From contig OX465580.1 in assembly GCA_950022655.1 (NCBI GenBank), forward strand, positions 121,937,016 through 122,001,015: a stretch of DNA of 64,000 nt. The letters run 5' to 3'. Position numbers and translations under genes: made by a program. Source of the DNA: Alentia gelatinosa (lineage: Eukaryota > Annelida > Polychaeta > Phyllodocida > Polynoidae). Positions 33,284 to 43,676 of the stretch are shown here, one piece after another (the first letter of the stretch is position 1; each line of letters starts with the position of its first letter). The notes under the pieces were generated by a model. It was not told where the DNA came from, made no database searches, and saw only the letters and a program-made list of their open reading frames with translations.

Positions 33284-33378
33284 GACTTACATGCCTGGGT
33301 GACTATTCATCTACTTTTTACCTATATTCCCTATTTGTGAATTAGATCTGGTTTCTATGATATGAGATTATATAGGTT

Positions 33379-33925
33379 TGTAGGCGTCAGGGTAGTCGAG
33401 CAGTGTTGTTTCACGTCACGCTAGGTGGCGTGAGGGCCGATCCCTGCCGTGCGGTAAGGCCGGTGGACCCATGGTATGCAAATGCTACGGGGTCACCCAC
33501 ATTACGTAACTCAGTCACTATATAAGGCTGAGTCCACGGCGGGTGGACAGGACTTCTCGCAGTGCCTCTCTACAGAGTGAACGCCTGCAGCCTCACGGTT
33601 GGTAAGGTTGCATTGGACACCTTTCAACGTTGAAGAGACCCGTATCTCTTCCCGCGCTAGTTGGTGCCCCGAAGCACCAACCGATTGTAATAGAAGTACC
33701 TGAATAAAACTTGGTACACTGAAACAGTCCGGAGTCTGGTTTTGTCTTCGTAGTTAAGCGGTAGGTAGTAGATTCTGCATCTCCCTGCCCTTTCCAGCGG
33801 GTAAAGCCGAACCCACCTGTACTGGCACGGTAAGTACAGGGTAGCGACTGAGTCTCGGAACCCCTGGTCGGCTGTAGATCGTGGAAAGTGGTAGGACACT
33901 TCCAGCGACTGGGAGATACACTACA
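33379..33925 (+). mobile_element. Solo LTR (547 bp) with 4-bp target duplication
   Basis: TGTAG at the left and CTACA at the right form 5-bp perfect terminal inverted repeats with TG...CA ends, flanked by GGTT on both sides (33375-33378 and 33926-33929). It contains TATATAAGG near 33520, a promoter-like TATA box, and AATAAA near 33703. No internal retroviral coding region is nearby, so it is a solo LTR left by LTR-LTR recombination. It differs from the LTR at 3329-3517. Confidence 0.8.
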
Positions 33926-34990
33926 GGTTGATAAAAGCTTTATTTACAATATTTAGGGGTGAACACTCCCAGGGTATGCTTTATATCAAATGAAAGACCT
34001 ACTCATTTAGGAACAAAGATGTCAAAATATATTACTTCTAAACTCACAAAAGTACCACACGGGGCCCACACAGTGGCTGGCGGGCACCCAGCAACCACTT
34101 CTGGTGCTAAAATCCATATATTTGAAAATGGAAACTTTTGGCTTTCACTTGTGATTTAGCAGTTTCCGGGTATTGTCAGGGTCCCTGACCACGTCTGTTG
34201 TGGTGGATGCAGGAAGTGGTCAACACGGGTGCTGGTAATACTCGCCGATGCATATCCGCCCAGCCAAAAGATGGAACACTGCCATCGAGCAGGGCAGTGT
34301 GGCGCAATGTCGGCTTTTGTATGGGAACGATGACAGCTCTTCATTTCCGCTGAATACTGAGGTTTACAAATTGAACAACGAAGGTAAATAAAGATAAGAG
34401 TTTATGTTATGTATATGTATAACACACTCTGATGCTAGAATTATGTCCAATCTTTCAAAACTTTTTTTTCCGAACTTTCAACCTTTGCTTACGGGTTTGT
34501 GACTCGCGGGTATCACCCGTTAACTCATTGATATCTGCAGTGGGTGACACACAGACTGTGTGTCCACATAACTTGGCAATGAGGGAGTGCGAGTGAGTTG
34601 TTGATTGATTTCGGATTCATAAGCTGTCTAAACTAAACATGTTGAAACCTAACGTCATATCCCTCAATATTTGGTCATTACGCATTCTTACTCTTTACGG
34701 GGATTTTGTAAAACATCTCCAAATTTATGAAACAGCAGCAGAAGATTGCACAACTAAGATTGAAACACCTAAAAGCTGATGTCAGCGCTCAGTACCCCTC
34801 AGTACTGGTGAAGAGGCAGGGAGCGTTGGCTGATGCCACTCACTAAGAATGCCTTTGAAGTTATGTAATGCGCCACTATCAAATCAGTCTGTGTAGGCTC
34901 AGGTCTGACTCTAGACTGGCAAACGTCTGCTCTGATGCCCAGTATTGCGGTCATTTGTGGTTCTGAAGTGCTCTCGACTTTTGAATTCCC
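33926..34990. other. Non-coding, no gene recognised
   Basis: Short open frames only, with no domain or splice support. Confidence 0.4.
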
Positions 34991-34992
34991 CT

Positions 34993-35288
34993 GCAACTAA
35001 GGTCCGGCGTCCACCTACTACGATATGGCTCCGATATGGTCTATGATGCACCTCCCGTTGCAAAATGAAAATCGCGTCAGAAGGTCACCTAATATCGGGG
35101 CAGTTGACCACGTTTCTGCGATTAGACACCGATGAAAACCCCATACAATGCGTGGTGGATTGGCATGTCTAGACATATGTCTACGATTTTGCACCTTCCC
35201 GATATGGCACCAATTTTGACATTTTGTATCGGTGCCATATCGGGAGGTCTACGATTCTATCGTAGTATGTGGATGCCGGGCCTTACAG
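34993..35288. mobile_element. TIR MITE, AAGGYCYGGCGTCCACCT family, copy 1
   Basis: The left end AAGGTCCGGCGTCCACCT and the right end in reverse complement (AAGGCCCGGCATCCACAT) are terminal inverted repeats. The body is full of CGATATGG, ATCGTAG and TCGGGA words in both orientations. The closest relative, 35778-36176, carries an extra 114-119 bp insert. Confidence 0.75.
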
Positions 35289-35777
35289 TGTTGATTTTCA
35301 ATCATCGCTGTACAAACTAAGCAATTTCACATAGAGAGATAGGAGAAGCGTCGGTTATAACTCAACCATCTCATGGAGTAAATTGACTTTTGAAATGAGA
35401 TTATCAAATAATTATGATCACTTTTGAAACTATACGAGGGAAACTCTGAAAAACCGACCAAATAATTGTACCTAACATAGACATATGGTGTAGAAAGTCA
35501 CTATTGTTCCCCGTCCTACCCCTCTGATACATGATTCTGAACCATTGCATATAATTGCAACACATGTAACGATATGAAACAGTTTCTACTAAATCGTAGC
35601 AGAACGGAAACACAGCCATTGCCTGTAATATGTTACATTATGAGTAACGAGCTGATATTGCCTATATATCATTAGGTAACTGTTTCATGTATTACTTCTA
35701 TAGTAATCATCATCTGGCCATAGTCCTGAACCCCACTTAGTAACTCCAAGTAAAAGAAAAGCTTAAAAAAGGCAATA

Positions 35778-36176
35778 AGGCCCGGCGTCCACGTACTACT
35801 ATATGGCTCCGATATGGTAAACAAAGCACATTCCGATAAAAATTCCAAATCGCGTCGGAAAGACACCTAATATCGGAGGGTTGACCACGTTTCTGCGATT
35901 AGACACCGATACAAACCCCATATAATGCATGGCAATGGAAATTCAGTACCAAAGGATGCCTCGCCAGATGTGCAAAACACTATTATTATGTATAGTGACA
36001 TAGTTATTAGAACGATGGTTCTTTCATCAGGATCTTTTATTTCAGTTGGATTGGCACGTCTAGACATATGTCTACGATTTTGCACCTTCCCGATATGTCT
36101 CCGATATTTGCTTTTTGTGTCGGTGCCATATCGGGAGATCTGAATTTCTATCGTAGTAGGTGGACGCCAGGCCTAA
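35778..36176. mobile_element. TIR MITE, AAGGCCYGGCGTCCACCT family, copy 2 with insertion
   Basis: Ends AAGGCCCGGCGTCCACGT and (reverse complement) TTAGGCCTGGCGTCCACC. It aligns with copy 1 throughout except for an inserted unit at about 35931-36049, which is present again at 38968-39087. Confidence 0.75.
35931..36049 (+). repeat. Small mobile unit of about 114 bp, copy 1
   Basis: Begins CAATGGAAATTCAGTACC and ends CTTTTATTTCAGT. By eye it differs from the inverted copy at 38968-39087 at only two positions, and it is absent from the paralogous position in 34993-35288. No coding capacity, TIR or clear target duplication is visible. Confidence 0.7.
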
Positions 36177-36775
36177 CTAGCCTCTGCTACGTGGGTAGCT
36201 ACTCTGCTGCACTACCGACAGTAATTTAACACTATCCATCCATTATTGATCCACTGCCGACCCAGGTCAGCCGGTATTGTTGATCCTTGCATGATTCAAT
36301 ACCAGAATGAACTCCATTAATTAGATAGCTTCATGGTGTTACTTTCAGCTATATGTAATTTATTGTTGTGTATCGGTGTTACGTTCTTTTCATAATTTAG
36401 ATAAAACAATGCACGTGGAAATGCTATGCTTACATATACTGAAAGATACACATCTACAATTCCTCTTCGAAAATTCCGGATACATCATCAGTGGCTTCAA
36501 ACGGTAAACATAACGTCAGTCAAACATTAATATTATAACATTGAAGAGTATAACTTTTTAGGATGGATATGACACAAAACAAACCATCAGGAAATAGATT
36601 ACAGCATTAGAAACACAGTGACAAATGTTACAGGTGATTAATCTTGCCCCTATATTCAATAGATGCCAATCGTAGGTTTCACTATCCTCATTTGGTAGCT
36701 TCAGAACATCAGGCTGTCAAAGTGAGTTTATCAAGGGCTGTTATTTTCATCACCCATGCATACCCATTACTGTTT

Positions 36776-36935
36776 AAGGCCTGGCGTCCACCTACTACGA
36801 AAGAAATATAAACCTCCCGATATGGCAACGATACAAAAAGATAAAAAGACAAAATGATAAAAAAAATATCGAAAGCATATTGGGAAGGTGCAAAATCGTA
36901 GATATATGTCTACACATGCCAATTCACCACCACTG
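36776..36935. repeat. Half copy of the AAGGCCTGGCGTCCACCT MITE family
   Basis: Starts AAGGCCTGGCGTCCACCT and shares GGTGCAAAATCGTAGA and ACATATGTCTAC-type motifs with copies 1 and 2, but breaks off near 36935 against repeat family Z. Confidence 0.6.
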
Positions 36936-36959
36936 CACGAAACTAACGCCTTTATTCAT

Positions 36960-37840
36960 ATATGCGGCATCGCGGCATCGCAAGTATCGGCTGCAAAACT
37001 ACTTGTTTTCATTTGCATGCACCTGTAATCCGCACCAGCGTATGAGGTGTATACAAAACTGTTTCCTTTTGTATACGGACGCGACTTGGCTGTATTTCAC
37101 ACCTGGCGTATACGAGATAAAACATCCTCTGCGCGACACGTATGCGCCTGGAAATAAAAAAGGAAGTCCTCCTCCCCCAGCCCCCCTGATTATCAGTGTG
37201 TTGTTTTAGCACTTTAGGCGGGAGCTCTCAGTGAAGCCCTGTTCCCCTATTGTCTCTGGGTGGCTGGGCGCGTGGCTGTGTGTAGACGGGTGTCAAAGCG
37301 GCGGGTGTCAAAGCTGCAGGTGTCAAAGCGGCGTCGGCAGCAGATGTGTGGCGGCACTTGGGGTGGTAGGTTGATATCTAACCAGACCGTGTTGTTTATA
37401 TACAGTACCCAAAGTATGACTTCAGAAGAGTGATGTTTTGAAAAACTTTAAAAACGTGAAAAGACATTTAAAAAAAACAAAAAAACATTTGGTTTATTAT
37501 ATGTATTTAAAAAAAAAGATAATAAATAGGGTTTTAGAACAATTTTATAATCAAAATTGATTATAAAACATTGAATTTTCCATATACCAAGGATTTAATG
37601 ACTAATGGTAAATGAAATATGCTACCAGTGGTGTCCCCAAGTGGCAGAGATCGGAATGATTCGATAGAGGCGTAAATATGACAGAATCAGGCATCTATAT
37701 GACGTTTATATGACCGCACCATGGACACGTATATATATAGGCCAATAGATAAGGCGTTTACACACGGGGAATAGGACGACCTTGTATACGCAAAAGCATA
37801 CCTGTATACGCCGTTCATATATATATATGTAAAGTGGGTA
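36960..37840 (-). mobile_element. Repeat family Z, copy 2 (without the younger insertions)
   Basis: Collinear, in reverse, with 24410-26190. Includes three tandem copies of a 15-bp GGGTGTCAAAGCGGC-type unit at 37289-37334. Serves as an empty-site reference for hairpin MITE copies 5 and 6 and for the pogo-like MITE. Confidence 0.6.
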
Positions 37841-37933
37841 GTTTCGTGCAATGCACGCATCGTAAGGGGTTGACCGGTAGAAGGAGGTGACTATGGTCCC
37901 GATATCCCTGATGATATTACCATCGCAACAAAT

Positions 37934-38199
37934 CTTGAGGTGCTGTCTTAAGGTGTTCTCTTAATTTCTAGATATACGATACACTTTAATCCGGTAAATA
38001 AATGTTTCCCAGGATACATAGAACAATAATGCATTTTTTCATGCACTAAAAGCTCAAGACAAATGTCTATCTTGAGGTGTTTTCTTAAGGTGTTGTCTTA
38101 ATTTCTAGATATGCGATACACTATCATTCAGGAAATAAAGCATAAAGATGTTTCCCAGGATACATAGAACAATAATGCATTTTCCATGCACTAAAAGCC
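37934..38199. repeat. Tandem duplication, two units of about 120-130 bp
   Basis: 37934-38053 and 38071-38199 share CTTGAGGTG at the start, CTTAATTTCTAGATAT in the middle, and GTTTCCCAGGATACATAG and ATGCACTAAAAGC near the end. The second unit has a short internal insertion (AAAGCATAAAGA). Function unknown. Confidence 0.75.
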
Positions 38200-38399
38200 C
38201 TGTTCCAAGTCAAAGAAAGAAAATATTGAATTAAGATACTTACACTTGGCATATGGCCATATGTATCTTCTATTTAGTTCCACATTTTCATAATTTTTTT
38301 ATCAGTATATCACACGTGAGAGCAATTTTCATGGCAGAATATTCTGCGATGATCCTGATTAGGCACCACCATTCAAACATCTGGAGAGGGTGGAAGTGA

Positions 38400-38556
38400 T
38401 AAAAAAATGTCATAGAGACCCTCCGATACTGGTTTTGCATCGGAGCGAAATCGTAGACCCCCATTTAGTATCGGTGCCTAATTGTAGAGATGTGGTCAAC
38501 TTCCCCGATATTAGGTGACCTTCCGACACAATTTTGATTTTGTATCGGGAAGTCCA
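38400..38556. repeat. Diverged internal fragment of the GGCGTCCACCT MITE superfamily
   Basis: Contains TAGTATCGGTGCCTAATTG, GTGGTCAACTTCCCCGATAT and TATCGGGAAGTCCATCG, matching the interior of 34993-35288 in reverse. It is truncated by the hairpin MITE that follows. Confidence 0.6.
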
Positions 38557-38873
38557 TCGTTGGATAAAGTGTTATTTATGCACTGAGGTGAATAAAAAAA
38601 CGGACCAATCAGGGACGAGATAACGAAAGTAGATCCGGCAGCATTGATAACTACTAACATTGATAATTACAAATATTCTCTGTATAGTGTATATCGGTGA
38701 GATGGGGTAGGATAAATATGAAATCGAACTCGAGTTAGCCTTGTCAATGTTTATACCACTCTGGTCAGGTCTGCTACTCACTAAACTCGGCTAACGCCTC
38801 GTGTAGTAATACACGACCTGCCCATCGTGGCATAAACATTGACAAGGCTAACTCTCGTTTGGTTTCTACTAAG
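38557..38873 (+). mobile_element. Asymmetric hairpin MITE, copy 9, terminal box end missing
   Basis: Body and hairpin closely match copy 10 (58185-58556): AAAGTGTTATTTATGCAC, GGGGTAGGATAA near 38704, and a hairpin with apex CTCGGCTAACGCCTCG ending GGTTTCTACTAAG at 38873. The first about 70 bp, including TTATCCTACCCC and the AATGTTAAG box, are absent. Confidence 0.8.
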
Positions 38874-38967
38874 TATTTGTTCTTGTCTCATGGCAACACG
38901 AACATACAACTTCAGCTTATACAGAAATAACTGCACCATCATGATATAAGTGTGAATACATCAATGT

Positions 38968-39087
38968 GATATGAACTGAAATAAAAGATCCTGATGAAAG
39001 AACCATTGTTCTAATAACTATGTCACTATACATAATAATAGTGTTTTGCACATCTGGCGAGGCATCCTTTGGTATTGAATTTCCATT
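38968..39087 (-). repeat. Small mobile unit of about 114 bp, copy 2
   Basis: Inverted copy of 35931-36049, differing at two visible positions. The flanking sequence is unrelated, so it moved as a unit. Confidence 0.7.
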
Positions 39088-39999
39088 GCCTACCCATTGG
39101 CATCCGGATGCTTAACCTCCCAATGGGGACTATTTTCCACAAAGCATCAGAGCACAACAAGAGCATATTGCATAAAACCAAAGAAACGAATTGCAGCCTA
39201 GGAACCCTAGGTCCGTGTCAGGTTTATTCTCTCCACGGCTAAAGTAGTTTTTTTTTAGGATTTTGTATAAACATAACATACATCCAATTTGAGAAGTTTA
39301 TCACGTCCTGTTCAGTGGTTTGGCTAAAACCCCTGGCTTTGACTATCGTGAATGGCACGAGGAGGCAGCACTAGTGGTACCTTAAGAAGGTTTGACACCA
39401 GATCATTCCAAAATGGTGCTGCCATACGTATGTCGCTCATTTTTAGCCATGGTCTATAAGAATGTTATTGAGGGTATATGCACTTCCCCAGTTTCTGATA
39501 CCTACAGTTTATGCCTAATGTTATGCGTAGTAGGCGAGTGGATATCACTCAGATCAGCACATACATGTATGTGCTCACTGGAGACGTATTTTAAATATCA
39601 CGGTGTTATGTGGAGATGCTAGGGCTCACGATCCGTTTGGGAAAATTTCACTACACTTGTGAAGTACATTCCCGTCATTCTTTCCACTTGAATTTGATCT
39701 AAGAGCGTGGTATGAGCTTAGAATTACGCGCTAGAAAATAAAACATGAATTGAGGTTTTGCTTTGAGGCAATGTATTGTATACGTTTCTCAGATAATAAA
39801 AGTAAATCGTAATGGAATAGGAAAATGTTGCTAGGCCGGCACAGTCCATTTGGGGCTGCAACAACATTCAGGGAACACATAGTAAGTCTTTCTTGACCAC
39901 AGCTATGAGATAATTGTTGCTGTTGATTTTAGATACTGAGAGAATAACCTCGGCATTATCCATAATATAAAACATTTTAGGTATATTTGGATAAGCCTA
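39088..39999. other. Non-coding, no gene recognised
   Basis: Only short frames; nothing supportable. Confidence 0.4.
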
Positions 40000-40387
40000 A
40001 TGAAATGGTGGTCTCTGGAAAGTGGAAACTGTTATGAAAATGAAACATATATGACTAGAAGTTCAAATAAAATATTATTGAAAATCAAAAAACATAATAC
40101 AGAAAAACATAAGCATAGCCCATTGTATTATGGAAATAGTTTATGGAACGAACTTCCCGAACAATTGCAAATGTTAAGATATGGAAATGAATTTAAAGAG
40201 AAAATAAAGAATGTCTTACTTACCGTGTAGACATAACATACTAATGTTAGTCTAAATGTTGTGTAATGAATGTGATGTAATGTCCTGTCATTTTTGTTTG
40301 TCCGGCACGCTATATGTAGTGAAAAAAGCATGGAAGATCGTCAAATTGTTTGACGTATGTTTTGAGTCAATAAACACTTCTATTAAC
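40000..40387 (+). pseudogene. 3' fragment of a second non-LTR retrotransposon (RT C-terminus plus 3' UTR)
   Basis: A 76-codon frame ending at 40230 carries the C-terminal signature seen in many LINE RT proteins (PLYYGNSLWNELPEQLQ, then NEFKEKIKNV). A short 3' UTR then runs into a (TA)n tract at 40388. It is a different family from the element at 22167-23696, whose C-terminus reads HWNSLP. RT catalytic motifs are absent, so this is a severely 5'-truncated copy. Confidence 0.5.
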
Positions 40388-40505
<118 letters not shown>

Positions 40506-40530
40506 ATATATGGGAATACTAAGAGAAAAC

Positions 40531-40652
40531 GTAGTTACTGAGCCCGAAGGGATGGTCGTTCGAGGTATTTTGATGCCATAAATACGTCCCGACGCCGCAT
40601 CTATAGCATCAAAAGGCCGAGAATGGTACCCCTACGGACTCAGTCACTACGT
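40531..40652. mobile_element. Foldback hairpin element
   Basis: Arms ACGTAGTTACTGAGCCCG... and the complementary ...CGGACTCAGTCACTACGT pair over about 50 bp around a loop containing CATAAATACGTCCCGACG. Non-coding. Confidence 0.6.
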
Positions 40653-40845
40653 CTTCTTATTATTGATACCTAAATATCAAGAAAAAAGCCATTTTTATTC
40701 TTATTTTATGTACCTGATGCATTCGCTATGGCCACAGTGCCCGAACATTATTTATACTGCCACCCTAGCAGCGGGTAGTATGTCATAGACGTTCGGTCAT
40801 AGGTATGTAATAATAATCATGGTTACCCACCATATGTAAAACACC

Positions 40846-41407
40846 TATGATTCTGGTAGGATCCACTTGGAGTTCCTCCCGCACATAGAGACAGAGTGAA
40901 CCAGATTTAGGCATGGAGATTGAAGCACCGCGAGAGTGATAATCTTGTCGGGAGAACTTGAAATACTTGGACTGGTTCCCTGCCATAATGAAATAAGGGA
41001 CAGGTAACGGGTTCCACAGGCACGACCTTCAACCATGCTTTAAATTTGGCTGGTGCCCGCCTGTGACTAGCTTATACCCCGGGAACCAGCGTTGTGGTTT
41101 GGCTGGTATCTCTCTACTCTGTGCTGGTATCCACCTGTTATACACCTAATTCCGCCGAGCCCTCTAGCGGATGACCGGGGAACCAGGAGGCGTTACCAAT
41201 AATGCACCATAACAATGGAACCCGTTACCTGGCCTATAGTCTAACTAGGCCAGGCTGCCAGGCTATTGAAACACTTTCCTAGCGGAGATCCAGCGCTCTA
41301 CTTCCCGTGCCCGCTTGTATCTCTGCACCGACCTGCCTGTTTGGTACAAAACCTGTCCCATCCTCCTGTTTTTCTAATAGCCTAAATTCTTAGAGCTTTG
41401 GGTAGTA
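40846..41407. repeat. Composite repeat: fragment shared with 12010-12110, then the flipped-core repeat
   Basis: 40846-40970 shares CTCCCGCACATAGAGACAGAG with about 12030-12110. 40975-41270 is the core of 18421-18735 in inverse orientation. 41278-41407 matches 18738-18860 in direct orientation. Fragments of the same family appear at 62566-62680 and 63450-63510. Confidence 0.65.
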
Positions 41408-41587
41408 TTTTGTGTTCTACATGTATATTAAGATGCACGTATTATATGGTAAATGATTTATACTCATTTCTGTTATTTGTTATCTCAAATTAGACAGAGT
41501 ATTAGGGTTTACTTTCTTCAGTGGGAAGCACCTCAGGTATTGCAGCATTTTGTGTGCCAACATGAAACATGTGCTCACTTGAAGGGT

Positions 41588-41789
41588 CTAATCAAGTGTG
41601 GATTCACATTATAAAGTGGTTTAAATCTGAAAAAAGAAACAGCTGGATTGTCTATGAAGCTCCTCTAACAACTCCCATATTTCCAACCAATGATACATGA
41701 ATTGTTTGACTTTTACAACTTTTGACAGTTGTCTTGTTTTGAATCTGAAATGTAAGCTGGTCCCTCCTATCATTAGTGGAACCCGGGGA
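41588..41789. repeat. Interspersed repeat, direct match to 8034-8222
   Basis: Shared strings include GTGGATTCACATTATAAAG, GAAACAGCTGGAT and TTTTGACAGTTG-like text, ending near the AGTGGAWACC motif. Non-coding. Confidence 0.65.
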
Positions 41790-41820
41790 ACCAGCTTCGG
41801 GTCGGGGCAGAGATTGGTAA

Positions 41821-42317
41821 GTGCTAGCGCTGCAAAAGATCTCCTGGGAGAGTGAACTTGAAACTGCTAATCTTCTTTTGCAGATCTACATTCAAATGTC
41901 CTTCTTCTCTTATGATATAGTTTTACCCATGCTGAAAACATATTTTAGGGCTGTAGTTTTCTATCTCCTTACATTGAGAGAAGGTATTGTGACTTTAAAC
42001 CTCTCTCTGGTTTCAGTGCATACCCTTTTCAAGCCGAGGATTTATAAGCTCATGCACCTGTGTTATGCCAAATAATAGCCCCTGCATCAGGCAAGAGTGA
42101 CTGAAATACCCGGGCTAAAATGTCCATGCTATCTGTACAGTTTTAGTTGTATACTAATACTTACTTGGTATCTCATTTGGATAGCAAAATGATTGAGCGA
42201 GTAGAAATCATTGTAAAAATCTGATGTAAATTGTGTTCGTTGGAGTTATACATTGCATGGAAGAGCAATTTGTATAAATTGAATGCAATAAAATATTAAA
42301 AAAAAAAAAAAAAAAAT
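41821..42317 (+). other. Retroposed transcript tail: AATAAA plus poly(A)
   Basis: AATAAA at about 42288 is followed within ten bases by an 18-base A run ending at 42317. This resembles a retroposed 3' end (processed transcript, LINE or SINE). The short frame at 41821-42075 shows no recognisable protein. Confidence 0.4.
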
Positions 42318-43676
42318 CCTTCTGCTGGTTCCTCTGCAGCACAGCTTAGTGCTTGGTCAGGAAGCCTGGCCAATGTGCACTCTTAAATTCTTGGAGGAAA
42401 AGGGGACAATCTTCTTTTTTCAATTTTTTCTGAGAGGAATATTTTTGAATTCACGGGAGTGGGTGGGAGACATTTTATTTTCTTATTTCTTTGAGGAGGC
42501 CAACCTATATCTATTCAGTATTCAAAGGGTTATATCCATGAGGACAAAGGGTTTTTTTCTCCTTTCCATGTAGAACTAGGCCGAAGTGGGATTGCAACTG
42601 TCAGTTTCACTGATATATCCCTAGACTGTGCTATGTAAGTCCTAGCGCCGTAGGCGCTAGTAGGTTTAAAGAAAGAGCAATGTCATCTTGATTTACTTTT
42701 TGATTAAAGTAGGATATAACTATAGTAGTTTCAACTATAGAAGTGCAATTTACGGCACACCGTTTCTCTCCAGCTTAAAAAATAAACTTGAAAGAAATGT
42801 CTATCACGTTGGAAGTAGACTCTAAACTCTTGGAACCAAAACGTTTATTTTTATAAAGAACTAGTGAAATGTTTTTAGCATGGAACCAAACAGAAATCAG
42901 GTTTAAACATTACATGTTTCATTTCCTTTTCTTGGTAAAGATTCATCTAGATCTTGGGTGTAGCAGGTAGACGAGGCGTAGCAAGGTTTGACACTCTTCT
43001 TCACCCAACGCTTTGCTCTTTAGATCTTGGGTGTATATTTTCACTAACTACAGCGGAAGGATCATATATATGCATTATACCTCTTTAGCGTAGTCTGTAT
43101 GCAGCATTATTTTATGATATGAACAACAGTTGTAAAGTAGGCATTCAGATTTTCTATATAAATCCCTAATAAGTTTTTTATTTTTGTGGTTTTCATGGAA
43201 TTGTTTAATGCTACCATGAAACAGTACTGCTTTTTGACTTGCTGACCTAACACAGTTAGCCGGATAATGAATTTCAAAATAAAACTCACTTGAAGTGTCT
43301 ACGACAAAAAGTGTGGGTTCGGTGTGCTGTAGATTCAATTTCACGAAAGAGTGGATTATAGATTACTAGTCAGGTAAATACAGAATACATGTAGTCTTCA
43401 AAATGAGGGGCTTCATGATGGAAAATTACCAAAATAAACTTTGTGTTTTTAGGACATCAATAACTAAGCTCAAGGGGCCGCATAAAGCAATGCCAAGGTT
43501 ACCAATACAGTCAGTTGTCATTGTCCATTGAACATACTTCATAAAAGTATAGGAAGTAACTTCATAAAAGTATAGGAAGTATGCTAAAGTACGGTTATAT
43601 TCCTATTGTAACATATATTCTTCTCAACAAATCAAACTTATATCACAATTTGTGTCTATGTCACACTTGTAGAGAT
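42318..43676. other. Non-coding; presumed 3' flank of the 43677-45293 gene
   Basis: A direct repeat of AGATCTTGGGTGTA at about 42951 and 43022 brackets a small imperfect inverted repeat. No gene is supported; the small frames at 43075-43344 look spurious. Confidence 0.35.
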
